From assembly GCA_964622775.1 (NCBI GenBank), contig CAZUSO010000061.1, forward strand, positions 1 to 17,190: DNA of 17,190 bases, written 5' to 3'. A program made the translations under genes and the position numbers. Positions 6,389 to 14,221 of this stretch are shown here, piece after piece. The stretch's first letter is position 1. Each line of letters begins with the position of its first letter. This DNA comes from CAZUSO01 sp964622775 (GTDB lineage Bacteria; Bacteroidota; Bacteroidia; Chitinophagales; Chitinophagaceae). The notes beneath the pieces were generated by a model, which saw nothing but the letters and a program-made list of their open reading frames with translations, searched no databases and was not told where the DNA came from.

Positions 6389-6835
6389 ATGTTTTCAAAA
6401 TCGACGGAATACGCCCTGCGGGCAACTATTTTTATTGCACAAAAAGCTACGAAGGATCAGAAACTGGGTCTGGCCGCCATTGCTAAAGCGATTGATTCTC
6501 CAAAATCTTTTACAGCAAAAATATTACAGCAGCTTACCAAAGGCAATCAGTTTATTGTCTCCGCTCCCGGACCGCAGGGTGGCTTTTACCTGTCGGAAAA
6601 AGCCAAAGATCTTCCGGTACGAAAAGTCTTAGAGCTGATGGGAGAAAGCGATATGCTGGATCAGTGTGTTTTAGGTTTGAAGCAATGTTCCGACATCAAT
6701 CCCTGTCCTTTACATCATAAATATAAATCCATCAAGAAGCAATTGCACGATTTGTTCGACAGCGCTGCAATCCGGCAATTAGCCTCGGGCGTGGACACCG
6801 GAACAGTAAACATCAACAATTTACTATTGGAATAG
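6389..6835 (+). CDS. Rrf2 family regulator, NsrR-like (iron-sulfur, NO/redox sensing)
   Basis: 148 residues. The N-terminus MFSKSTEYALRATIFIAQ, followed by LAAIAKAIDSPKSFTAKILQQLTK and the wing SAPGPQGGFYLS, is the standard Rrf2 winged helix-turn-helix. Three cysteines in the family's cluster-binding loop are at 93, 100 and 106 (DQCVLGLKQCSDINPCPLH), as in NsrR and IscR-type members that bind an Fe-S cluster. NsrR loses DNA binding when its cluster reacts with NO, so a regulator next to norCB-like genes is expected to control them (inference). It lies 15 bases after the QueD-like gene, in the same transcript. Its target could be the dyad at 4058-4083, but this is unproved. It converges on alaS with about 50 bases between the stops. 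Confidence 0.87.
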   Translation: MFSKSTEYALRATIFIAQKATKDQKLGLAAIAKAIDSPKSFTAKILQQLTKGNQFIVSAPGPQGGFYLSEKAKDLPVRKVLELMGESDMLDQCVLGLKQCSDINPCPLHHKYKSIKKQLHDLFDSAAIRQLASGVDTGTVNINNLLLE

Positions 6836-6884
6836 CTGATAATGCGTCAAAATGAAGAATGAAAAACAGAAGCGATATTGGTAA

Positions 6885-9638
6885 TCAATTTAATAAATTC
6901 CCTGTCTGAAGCATCTTACGAACCGCATCAATGGCGCCCTGTAGCCCGCCTGGTTCCGAACCCCCGGCAGTTGCCAGTGTCTTTTGCCCTCCGCCTCCGC
7001 CCTTAATGAAGGGTGCAATAACCTGTTTGATGAGCCGGGAAGCATCTAAGTCAAGCGCAGCAGATACGGTATCGCTCATGCCCACAGCAACGAAGGCTTT
7101 TCCGTCAATATTGGCGCCCAGTACAGCCATATGATCCCTTAGGTGGCTTTTTAGTTCGAAGCATAATTTTTTCAGTGCGTCCGCATTGCTGACTTCCAGG
7201 ATATCTCCGACAAAACTGATGGCATATTCCTGTCCCTTTGCCGTATTTACCGTAAGCAGCTCATCTTTTTGCAGCAGCTCATTCCGGATGCCGACTAAAC
7301 GGCGCGCTTCCAGCCTTTCTATTCTTTTCTCCAATGCAGCCTTATCGGTCATCAGCCTTTCTACTGCCCTGAAGGCATCTTTCGACTTGAGCATAGTGTT
7401 GATCTGCTGCACCTGCATCCTCTTCTCCAGAAGATAATCAAGCGCTTTTCCTCCTGTCAGTGCTTCTATGCGCCGGACACCTGCTGCTACAGCGGTTTCT
7501 GTAGTAATGGTAAATGTTCCGATATTACCTGTACCCGAAACATGCGTTCCTCCGCACAGCTCCACGGAATAATCAGGGTCAATAATTACCACGCGCACGG
7601 TATTGCCGTATTTCTCGCCGAAAAGCGCCATCGCACCCATCGCAATTGCAGCATCCTTGTCCATTTCCTTAATGACCACCGGAATATTTTCCCGAATCTT
7701 TTCATTAACGATATCTTCTACCTGCCTGATCTCATCATCGCTCATCTTGTGGAAATGGGAAAAATCAAATCGCAATAAATCCGGGGAAACCAATGATCCT
7801 TTTTGTGCTACATGTGTACCCAACACCTGCCGCAATGCAGCATGCATCAGGTGGGTTGCAGAATGGTTAGCGGTGATTTTCAGCCTCCGCTCCACATCTA
7901 CTTTGGCTATTACTTCCTGTTCAATGGCATCAGGCACCTGACCGGTAAAATGAATTGTGATATTATTTTCCTTTTTCGTGTCAACTACATCAATAACCTG
8001 ATTGCCGAATATCAGCACTCCGGTATCGCCCACCTGGCCGCCGCTTTCCGCATAAAAAGGCGTTTCTTCCAGCGCTATCTGGAACTGCTCTTTTCCTTTG
8101 GCTTTCATCTTGCGGTAACGCAGCACGCGCGTATGTCCGGTATAATGCTCGTAGCCGGTAAAAAGCGCCTGTTCTGAATCGTGAACTGTTACCCAGTCAT
8201 CTGCATCAATAGCCGTGGCTGCACGGCTGCGTGTTTTTTGCTTTTCCATTTCCGCTTCGAAGCCAGCCTGATCTACCGCTGCTCCCACTTCCTGCGCCAT
8301 TAGTGCTGTTAAGTCGAGTGGAAATCCGTAGGTATCGTAAAGCTCAAAAGCGAAGCTGCCGTCAATCACGATATGCGCTTTGCGCTGATGATCCAGATGG
8401 CTGATGATATCCTGTGTCGTTACGCCAACTATCCCTTCGCTGATTTCCGAAGCATCGGAATAATGTTCCAAAGCGTTCTGGTGATATTCTTCAAACCGGC
8501 GAATGCCTTTTTCCAGGGTTCTTAAAAAGGATTCTTCTTCTTCGCGGATGACACGCTGCACAAATTCCTGTTGGGCATGGAGCTCAGGAAAAACATGTTT
8601 GAATTGTTCAGCCAGGGGCAGTGCTAATTGAAAAAGCAGCGGTTTCTTATAATGCAGCCAGGAATAATAGTAACGAACGGCGCGCCTTAAAATACGGCGA
8701 ATCACATAACCCGCGCCGGTGTTGGAGGGTAACTGTCCGTCGGCCACGCTGAAAGCTATGGCACGAATATGATCGGCAAGAACCCGGAAAGCAATGTCTT
8801 TTTTATCATCGCCAAAGGTATAAGTGTTTCCCGTGAGTTGCCCGGTGCGTTTTATGGTATCGGAAAAAATATCGGTATCGTAATTGCTGGTCTTATGCTG
8901 CAAAACTCTGACTAAGCGTTCCAGCCCCATGCCGGTATCCACATGTTTTGCAGGTAAGGATAAGAGTGCGCCGTCTTTTTGCCGGTTAAATTCCATGAAC
9001 ACATTGTTCCAGATTTCAATCACCTGAGGGTGGTCGGCATTAACTAATGTTTTCCCCTCAACAGACTGGCGCTCCGCATCACTGCGGCAATCCACATGAA
9101 TTTCCGAGCAGGGACCGCAGGGACCGGTATCGCCCATTTCCCAAAAATTATCTTTCTTATTGCCTTTCAGAATCCGGCCTTCCGGAACCCATTTTTTCCA
9201 TTCGTCAAAAGCTTCCTGATCAAAAGGAAGACCTTCTTTTTCATCGCCTTCAAAGACGGTAACATATAACCGGTCTTTGTCAATCTTATAAATTTCCGTA
9301 AGCAGCTCCCAACTCCAGGCAATCGCTTCCTTCTTGAAATAATCCCCGAAGCTCCAGTTGCCCAGCATTTCAAACAAGGTATGGTGGTAGGTGTCAACAC
9401 CTACTTCTTCCAGGTCATTATGCTTTCCGCTGACCCTAAGGCATTTTTGCGTATCGGCAATCCGGGTATGTTCCGGCTTACGGTTACCCAGGAAGAAATC
9501 CTTGAACTGGTTCATGCCGGCATTGGTAAATAAGAGCGTGGGGTCATTTTTTATTACAACAGGTGCAGACGGCACAATAGTATGCCCTTTGGAGCGAAAG
9601 AAATCCAAAAATTGCTGGCGAATTTGAGCGGCAGTCAT
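6885..9638 (-). CDS. alaS: Alanine-tRNA ligase
   Basis: 917 residues, complete. It charges tRNA-Ala with alanine in the cytoplasm. The class II catalytic domain fills the N-terminus: IRQQFLDFFRSKGH, LLFTNAGMNQFKDFFLG (motif 1 region), RVSGKHNDLEEVG, HHTLFEMLGNWSFGDYFK, WEMGDTGPCGPCSEIH and the GMGLERL motif 3. The editing domain has the zinc-binding HSATH (592-596) and CGGTH (695-699) motifs, with ALFGEKYG between them. A DHHA1 C-terminal domain ends with a GGGGG run (880-884) and GSEPGGL. An extra stretch near 388-422 before VIDGSFAFELYDTYGFP makes it longer than usual for the family (about 870-880). The start is ATG at 9638. The best upstream -7 box is a one-mismatch GATATTTG (9705-9712, minus strand). 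Confidence 0.98.
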   Translation of the reverse strand: MTAAQIRQQFLDFFRSKGHTIVPSAPVVIKNDPTLLFTNAGMNQFKDFFLGNRKPEHTRIADTQKCLRVSGKHNDLEEVGVDTYHHTLFEMLGNWSFGDYFKKEAIAWSWELLTEIYKIDKDRLYVTVFEGDEKEGLPFDQEAFDEWKKWVPEGRILKGNKKDNFWEMGDTGPCGPCSEIHVDCRSDAERQSVEGKTLVNADHPQVIEIWNNVFMEFNRQKDGALLSLPAKHVDTGMGLERLVRVLQHKTSNYDTDIFSDTIKRTGQLTGNTYTFGDDKKDIAFRVLADHIRAIAFSVADGQLPSNTGAGYVIRRILRRAVRYYYSWLHYKKPLLFQLALPLAEQFKHVFPELHAQQEFVQRVIREEEESFLRTLEKGIRRFEEYHQNALEHYSDASEISEGIVGVTTQDIISHLDHQRKAHIVIDGSFAFELYDTYGFPLDLTALMAQEVGAAVDQAGFEAEMEKQKTRSRAATAIDADDWVTVHDSEQALFTGYEHYTGHTRVLRYRKMKAKGKEQFQIALEETPFYAESGGQVGDTGVLIFGNQVIDVVDTKKENNITIHFTGQVPDAIEQEVIAKVDVERRLKITANHSATHLMHAALRQVLGTHVAQKGSLVSPDLLRFDFSHFHKMSDDEIRQVEDIVNEKIRENIPVVIKEMDKDAAIAMGAMALFGEKYGNTVRVVIIDPDYSVELCGGTHVSGTGNIGTFTITTETAVAAGVRRIEALTGGKALDYLLEKRMQVQQINTMLKSKDAFRAVERLMTDKAALEKRIERLEARRLVGIRNELLQKDELLTVNTAKGQEYAISFVGDILEVSNADALKKLCFELKSHLRDHMAVLGANIDGKAFVAVGMSDTVSAALDLDASRLIKQVIAPFIKGGGGGQKTLATAGGSEPGGLQGAIDAVRKMLQTGNLLN

Positions 9639-9726
9639 TATATTATATCAGTTAATGATTTGTATGAAATAAATTCAGGAATAAAAAACCTGCTAATCAA
9701 TCTGCAAATATCCGTTATTTAGTTTT

Positions 9727-9734
9727 TACTTTTG
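9727..9734 (+). promoter_or_regulatory. -7 box for the DUF4271-hemD genes
   Basis: TACTTTTG is an exact TAnnTTTG match 13 bases before the ATG at 9748, implying a leader of only a few bases. It lies in the 109-base AT-rich region shared with the divergent alaS gene. Confidence 0.55.
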
Positions 9735-9747
9735 CGTCAATTGATAA

Positions 9748-10635
9748 ATGAAGTCCTGGTTACCATATAAAATCAGTTTGTTGCTGTTCGTGCTTTTCAC
9801 GGCATGTCTTTCCGTAAAAAAGGCATCGGCCAGGGAATTATACGGCTATCAGGTTTCTGATTCCGTGGTTCAGGCCATGACCCGTCAGGATATTGCCGCT
9901 AAAAAATCGGTATCCCGTATTTTCACCGTCATGCCAAAGAACGGGGATTTTACGCCGAGAATTAGTCGTGCTTATGATAACCGCAGTTTCGATTTCCTGC
10001 TGATACTTTCCCTGGTTATATATTTGGCATTGTTTCGGGCATTTAACAGTAATTATTTTCGCAATCTTTTTAAGGCATTTTCCAACAGCACCCTCAGCAG
10101 CCATCAGCTCAGGGATCCGATAGAGAGCAATACGGGAGCCAACCTGGGAATGAATATTTTTGCGTGCCTTTCTATGGCAACCTATATTTTTTATGCAACT
10201 AAGTACATACATAAAGGGGCGCTATTCACAGAGCATTCACCTTATATCATTCTGTTGTCTGCTGTCCTGTTGCTGATATTCATTTATGGATTCCGGTTGT
10301 CAGCTTTAAAATTTGTCGGTTGGGCATTTCAGATTGATACGGCTGCTTCAACCTATGCGTTTAACATTTTGCTGATCAATAAGATACTTTCGGTAGTCTT
10401 GCTGCCATTCACAGCTGTTTTAGCCTGGGGAGAAGGATCCTGGGTTCAGTCGGCATTTTTAATATCCCTGATAATCGTTGGAATCGCTATGCTGAACCGG
10501 ATCACACGCTCCGGAGATGCGATGCGATCCTTTATCCGTTACAGTAAATTCCATTTTTTTCTGTACCTTTGCGCCTCAGAAATTTTCCCGATTGCTATTG
10601 TCGGGAAGGTAGTCTATCAATGGTTGGTTCAATAA
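9748..10635 (+). CDS. DUF4271 family multi-pass membrane protein
   Basis: 295 residues. An N-terminal signal or membrane segment (about 8-28) precedes a polar stretch of ~50 residues. From about residue 80 to the end there are six or so hydrophobic helices, with characteristic stretches such as DFLLILSLVIYLALFRAFNS, NYFRNLFKAFSNS and a C-terminal KFHFFLYLCASEIFPIAIVGKVV. This pattern and its place directly before a uroporphyrinogen-III synthase gene are those of the DUF4271 family in Bacteroidota. No activity is known; the steady linkage with hemD hints at a role tied to heme supply or only at an old operon. The stop is 58 bases before hemD. A box-like TACCTTTG at 10564-10571 lies inside its 3' end. 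Confidence 0.82.
   Translation: MKSWLPYKISLLLFVLFTACLSVKKASARELYGYQVSDSVVQAMTRQDIAAKKSVSRIFTVMPKNGDFTPRISRAYDNRSFDFLLILSLVIYLALFRAFNSNYFRNLFKAFSNSTLSSHQLRDPIESNTGANLGMNIFACLSMATYIFYATKYIHKGALFTEHSPYIILLSAVLLLIFIYGFRLSALKFVGWAFQIDTAASTYAFNILLINKILSVVLLPFTAVLAWGEGSWVQSAFLISLIIVGIAMLNRITRSGDAMRSFIRYSKFHFFLYLCASEIFPIAIVGKVVYQWLVQ
10564..10571 (+). promoter_or_regulatory. Possible internal -7 box for hemD
   Basis: TACCTTTG matches TAnnTTTG exactly but lies within the DUF4271 coding sequence (FLYLCASE codons), 122 bases before hemD. A second near match, TACCTTTT at 10679-10686, is seven bases before the hemD ATG. Either could give hemD its own promoter; chance occurrence is not excluded. Confidence 0.25.
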
Positions 10636-10693
10636 TCTGATAAGTTTAACCATCAAACAGAACTATTGCTAAAACTTTTACCTTTTAATACTC

Positions 10694-11485
10694 ATGATGG
10701 CCAAAGCGACTAAGTCAATTGTGAAGAGCAGTACAACCAAGCCGGTATCCAATATACTGATTACACAACCAAAGCCAGAAAGTGAAAAATCTCCTTATTT
10801 CGAGTTAGAGAAAAGGTATCACGTTCAACTGGACTTTCATCCTTTTATACGGGTAGAGGGGCTTAGCGCAAGAGAATTCCGGAAGCAGAAAATCGACCTG
10901 TCGGAATATACGGGAGTTATTCTGCTGAGCCGGAATGCTGTGGATCATTTCTTCAGGATATGTGAGGAAATGAAATTTAAAGTTTCTCAGGAAATGCGTT
11001 ACTTCTGTATTACGGAAGCTGTTGCACTTTATCTTCAGAAATTTATCTTATACCGCAAACGCAAAGTATTTTTTTCTGCTGACGGCTCTCCGGACGGGCT
11101 TATTGATGTGTTGACAAAATATCAGGACAAAGAAAAATTCATCATGCCGGTATCTGATAACACCAAAAACGATCTGTCGCCACTGCTCCAGAAAGGCAAA
11201 TATACTTTCGTGGAAGCCGTATTATACCGTACCGTATCCAACGATATAAAATCCCTGATGAAGAAACACTATGATCTTATTGTTTTCTTCAGTCCTTTCA
11301 GTATTGACGCTTTCCTGGAAAACGATCCGGGATTCAAACAAAACGGCACCTTATTCGGCGCCTTTGGCAATACCACCTGCAAGGCTGTTGAGGCTGCCGG
11401 ACTACAGCTACAGATTAAAGCGCCCGCTCCCAATGCCCCGTCAATGGTGGCAGCATTAGACAAGTACCTGCAATCTGCAAAATAA
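10694..11485 (+). CDS. hemD: Uroporphyrinogen-III synthase
   Basis: 263 residues (ATG at 10694; the next codon but one frame-equivalent ATG at 10697 is also possible). HemD closes and flips ring D of hydroxymethylbilane to make uroporphyrinogen III in the cytoplasm, a step in heme and siroheme synthesis. The family is poorly conserved, but the usual landmarks are visible: NILITQPKPESEKSPYF near the N-terminus, GVILLSRNAVDHFF, the second-lobe VFFSPFSIDAFL, and the C-terminal FGAFGNTTCKAVEAAGLQLQ followed by APNAPSMVAALDKYL. A basic, Lys/Ser/Thr-rich N-terminal extension of ~18 residues precedes the domain. Synteny with the DUF4271 gene upstream supports the call. Confidence 0.87.
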   Translation: MMAKATKSIVKSSTTKPVSNILITQPKPESEKSPYFELEKRYHVQLDFHPFIRVEGLSAREFRKQKIDLSEYTGVILLSRNAVDHFFRICEEMKFKVSQEMRYFCITEAVALYLQKFILYRKRKVFFSADGSPDGLIDVLTKYQDKEKFIMPVSDNTKNDLSPLLQKGKYTFVEAVLYRTVSNDIKSLMKKHYDLIVFFSPFSIDAFLENDPGFKQNGTLFGAFGNTTCKAVEAAGLQLQIKAPAPNAPSMVAALDKYLQSAK

Positions 11486-11544
11486 ACTTAGCGTTTCTAA
11501 TATAATTACAGGGCTGCATTAATGCGATATATTATTGTAGTCCT

Positions 11545-11574
11545 TTTGTTTTTGGAATGCATTGCCGACATTTG
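11545..11574 (+). promoter_or_regulatory. Candidate promoter for the NlpC/P60-paaG pair
   Basis: TTTG (11545-11548), 18 bases, then GACATTTG (11567-11574), which is one mismatch from TAnnTTTG. It lies 30 bases before the ATG at 11605 in the 119-base gap after hemD. The evidence is moderate to weak. Confidence 0.35.
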
Positions 11575-11604
11575 CCACAAAATAATAAACGACCTTTCTG
11601 AAAT

Positions 11605-12402
11605 ATGGTTTTAAGCTATGCAGTTTGTAGTGTTTCGGTAGCGCCATTAAGGTCGGCTCCTGCTCATCAGGCAGAGCAGGTTTCGCAGATGCTTTTTGGC
11701 GAGCGGATGGAGATTGTTGAGATTAATAAGGAAGGCTGGGTAAAAGTTATTGCAGAATGGGATCATTATATTGGATGGATCCGGGAAGGGCAGATAGTGA
11801 AGATGGATTACAAAACATACCGCAAGCCATTGTATCATGTGAATACCGAGCGCGGAGATTATGCAGAGAGCCCGTCGGGACACTTTTTGTTAAGCCCGGG
11901 CAGCAGCCTGCTGCGACTTAAAAAGAAAATATTCGGGTGGGATCCTGATCTCATCTACCGGGGGAAAAAGCTCAAATTAAAGTTGGCACAACATGATCCG
12001 GAAACTATCAGGCGTCTGGCGTATTTATACATCGGAAGCCCTTATCTCTGGGGCGGTCGCTCGATTATGGGTATTGACTGTTCGGGGCTGACTCAAATGG
12101 TTTATAAAATGATGAATATCCGGCTGCCGAGGGATGCTGCACAGCAGGTGAAAGCCGGCATTAACATTGATTTCCTTCAGGGCGCTCAATGTGGCGACCT
12201 GGCTTTTTTCGATAACCCGGAAGGACGGATAACCCATGTCGGCATTTTATTGGATGCCCAAAGCATCCTGCATGCTACGGATACCAGTGGCTGTGTGGTA
12301 GTGGATGCCATTGACAGTATCGGTATTATCAGTAAAAAACTCAGAAAACGAACACATCAGTTACGTATTATTAAACGCATCATTAACCCGGACGGACAAT
12401 GA
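11605..12402 (+). CDS. SH3-like plus NlpC/P60 family cysteine peptidase (cell-wall peptide hydrolase)
   Basis: 265 residues. The N-terminal part (about 5-68) is a bacterial SH3-like region (APLRSAPAHQAEQVSQMLFGERMEI..., GWIREGQIV). The C-terminal ~130 residues are an NlpC/P60 peptidase domain: YLWGGRSIMGIDCSGL with catalytic Cys159, RITHVGIL with His211, and LHATDTSG with His223 as the third residue. The architecture and lack of a signal peptide match the YkfC-type gamma-D-glutamyl-L-diamino-acid endopeptidases, which cut free wall peptides during murein recycling, probably in the cytoplasm (family knowledge; location inferred). The stop codon overlaps the next gene's start as ATGA, so the two are translationally coupled. 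Confidence 0.9.
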   Translation: MVLSYAVCSVSVAPLRSAPAHQAEQVSQMLFGERMEIVEINKEGWVKVIAEWDHYIGWIREGQIVKMDYKTYRKPLYHVNTERGDYAESPSGHFLLSPGSSLLRLKKKIFGWDPDLIYRGKKLKLKLAQHDPETIRRLAYLYIGSPYLWGGRSIMGIDCSGLTQMVYKMMNIRLPRDAAQQVKAGINIDFLQGAQCGDLAFFDNPEGRITHVGILLDAQSILHATDTSGCVVVDAIDSIGIISKKLRKRTHQLRIIKRIINPDGQ

Positions 12403-13169
12403 ACACGATTCAATTTAATATAGAAGAAGGCATTTCCCGGCTGTCTTTGAACAGGCCGGAAGTATTCAACAGTTTCAACCGGGAGATGGCGCTGGAACTA
12501 CAGCAGTTGCTGGACGACTGCGAAGATAACCCGGAAGTACGGACGATCTTACTGACCGGGACGGGAAAAGCTTTTTGTGCAGGTCAGGATCTTGGGGAAG
12601 CTACCGATCCGGAAGGCCCGGCTATCGCGACCATCGTAAACGAACACTACAACCCGATCATTCAACGGTTGCGGAATATTAAAAAACCGGTTATAGCGGC
12701 GGTCAACGGCGTTGCGGCAGGTGCCGGAGCCAATATTGCACTGGCCTGCGATATTGTTATTGCCCGCGAAAGCGCTTCCTTCATCCAGGCCTTCAGTAAG
12801 ATAGCATTGATCCCCGATAGCGGCGGCACCTTCATGCTGCCCCGGCTGATCGGATTTCAAAAAGCGCTGGCGCTGATGATGACGGGAGATAAGGTGTCCG
12901 CAACAGAAGCAGAACGGCTTGGGATGATTTATAAAGTTTTTCCGGATGATCAATTCGAAACGGAAAGCCGGAAACTTGCGCAAAATATAGCTGCAATGCC
13001 CTTGCAGGCATTAGTTTGTACTAAAGTGGCTATGAACCAAAGTGGTCAGAATAATCTTCAGCAGCAATTAGAGCTGGAAGCAACGCTACAGGAAAAATGT
13101 GCCGCAACGGAGGATTTTAAAGAAGGCGTTCAGGCGTTTCTGGAAAAGCGAAAGCCCAATTTCAGATAA
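12399..13169 (+). CDS. paaG: Enoyl-CoA hydratase/isomerase family protein, PaaG-like
   Basis: 256 residues, a full-length crotonase fold. Oxyanion-hole signatures are AFCAGQDL (58-65) and VNGVAAGAGANIALACDI (102-119). The active-site segment is IPDSGGTFMLPRLIG with Asp140, the pattern seen in PaaG (ring-1,2-epoxyphenylacetyl-CoA isomerase), whereas canonical enoyl-CoA hydratases have a Glu nearby. PaaG converts the epoxide of phenylacetyl-CoA to an oxepin and also has delta3,delta2-enoyl-CoA isomerase activity. No other paa genes are present, so the pathway is not shown by context and the substrate may be another acyl-CoA. It begins in an ATGA overlap with the NlpC/P60 gene and ends 88 bases before a strong terminator. 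Confidence 0.85.
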   Translation: MNTIQFNIEEGISRLSLNRPEVFNSFNREMALELQQLLDDCEDNPEVRTILLTGTGKAFCAGQDLGEATDPEGPAIATIVNEHYNPIIQRLRNIKKPVIAAVNGVAAGAGANIALACDIVIARESASFIQAFSKIALIPDSGGTFMLPRLIGFQKALALMMTGDKVSATEAERLGMIYKVFPDDQFETESRKLAQNIAAMPLQALVCTKVAMNQSGQNNLQQQLELEATLQEKCAATEDFKEGVQAFLEKRKPNFR

Positions 13170-13257
13170 GGCATTTCAGGAATGTGGTGGGGGATAAGGC
13201 GCCATTCTATACCTGACAACATGCTATGAGCACATTGAAACATGAGACAAGATACGC

Positions 13258-13290
13258 AAAAAGGCGCCCGGCATCAGCCGGGCGCCTTTT
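13258..13290. terminator. Bidirectional intrinsic terminator
   Basis: A perfect hairpin: GGCGCCCGGC (13263-13272), loop ATCA, GCCGGGCGCC (13277-13286), flanked by AAAAA on the left and TTTT on the right. Ten G-C-only pairs plus four A-T pairs serve both strands, ending paaG (+) and the small lipoprotein gene (-), whose stop is about 20 bases to the right. Confidence 0.92.
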
Positions 13291-13310
13291 AATTATTAGC
13301 TATGAGCAAA

Positions 13311-13562
13311 TTAATGTGCAGCTTCTTCTTTTACCTGATTAGCGGCATCTTTAACTTGATCTGTTGTGGCGTTAACAGCAGAATCAACAACATTAGCAGC
13401 AGAATCCATAGAAGCAGTTGCGTTATCAGTAGCTTCGTCCAGCGCATCAGTAGCAGCATCCATAGTAGCCGTTGCATCGTTAGTATCCTCAGTGTTAGTT
13501 CCGCAGGAAGTGAACGCAAATGTACCGGCAGCAAATGCCATCATTAAAATTACTTTTTTCAT
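13311..13562 (-). CDS. Small Ala/Asp/Thr-rich lipoprotein
   Basis: 83 residues. MKKVILMMAFAAGTFAFTSC is a lipoprotein signal with the acylated cysteine at residue 20. The mature ~63 residues are low-complexity and helical, built of loosely repeated units of about 11-16 residues rich in A, D, T, N and S (MDAATDALDEATDNA, MDSAANVVDSAVNA, TTDQVKDAANQVKEEA). The pattern is that of an amphipathic helix, recalling LEA- or Lpp-like spacers. No function can be assigned. The plus strand reads open across it with a serine/alanine-rich translation, but signal peptide, lipobox and start context all support the minus strand. The terminator at 13258-13290 follows its stop. A near-consensus -7 box, TACCTTTT, lies upstream at 13617-13624. 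Confidence 0.85.
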   Translation of the reverse strand: MKKVILMMAFAAGTFAFTSCGTNTEDTNDATATMDAATDALDEATDNATASMDSAANVVDSAVNATTDQVKDAANQVKEEAAH

Positions 13563-13616
13563 TTTGTTTGTTTTTAAAATTTTTTGTTTGATTTGCCTGT
13601 TAATCCTAAAAACGGG

Positions 13617-13624
13617 AAAAGGTA
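13617..13624 (-). promoter_or_regulatory. Candidate -7 box for the small lipoprotein gene
   Basis: On the minus strand this reads TACCTTTT, seven of eight matches to TAnnTTTG, 54 bases before the ATG at 13562. The intervening leader is AT-rich with repeated AAACAAA stretches. No good -33 is seen. Confidence 0.33.
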
Positions 13625-13668
13625 ACCCTTCAATAAATTGATTAAATTTTTATTAACAAAATAAGCGA

Positions 13669-14169
13669 TTAATATGCTAAAAAGCCCTCAATTTGCTGTT
13701 CAATACCCGAACGGGTTCCCTCATTTAAAAACTGTCCTCCCTGATTGATCTCTTCATTGATTTTTGAAATGGGCATTTTATTATAATAAACATTCATCTT
13801 CAGATAGTGTAAAATATTGGTCATGTGCTCAATCCCCCGGAGATTACCCCCGCGACCATCCGCAAGGCCGGTAAGCAAGGCTTTCTTATGCCACCAGCAT
13901 TTCCGGATATCGGTAATGTCCAGCAGTATTTTTAATACGCCGGGAAAGCTTCCGTTGTATTCCGGCATAATGAAAATGAATTTTTCGGTAGGAATCAGCA
14001 GGGTATTTTCCAGTTGAATAATTGCTTCATTGCGCTTTAAAGTATGGAGTTCCTCCAAAGAAAGCAGATGAGTATCCGCTGATTTTTCTTTTAAACAGGC
14101 ATAATAATAGTTGGCAACCTGTTTGGTTCTGCTATTGTCCCGGTTTGTTCCGGAAATTATTGTAATCAT
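13669..14169 (-). CDS. NAD(P)H-dependent FMN reductase family flavoprotein
   Basis: 166 residues, flavodoxin-like fold. The phosphate-binding loop GTNRDNSRT (7-15) follows the first strand MITIIS. The flavin-contacting MPEYNGSFPGVLKILLD (68-84) is the hallmark P-E-Y-N-x-x-x-P-G block of the NADPH-dependent FMN reductase family (as in chromate/quinone reductases and SsuE relatives). LTGLADGRGGNLRG (99-112) completes the FMN site. The protein likely uses bound FMN to reduce quinones, azo compounds or free flavin in the cytoplasm; the natural substrate is unclear. The gene starts 52 bases after the DUF2851 stop on the same strand, so it may be the last gene of the sdaA-DUF2851 unit or have its own weak promoter in that gap. 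Confidence 0.87.
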   Translation of the reverse strand: MITIISGTNRDNSRTKQVANYYYACLKEKSADTHLLSLEELHTLKRNEAIIQLENTLLIPTEKFIFIMPEYNGSFPGVLKILLDITDIRKCWWHKKALLTGLADGRGGNLRGIEHMTNILHYLKMNVYYNKMPISKINEEINQGGQFLNEGTRSGIEQQIEGFLAY

Positions 14170-14221
14170 TAATTTTTATTTCAAATTAAAACAAGCGACT
14201 CATTTAAAATTTACCATAAGC

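Noticed and set aside
9663..9700. CAGG...CCTG dyad in the alaS/DUF4271 intergenic region as a T-box or tRNA-sensing leader
   Set aside because: The stem is only four base pairs and no specifier loop or T-box sequence is visible in the 109-base gap.
13366..13641. Plus-strand serine/alanine-rich ORF opposite the small lipoprotein
   Set aside because: It is the mirror of a repetitive minus-strand gene that has a proper signal peptide and lipobox.
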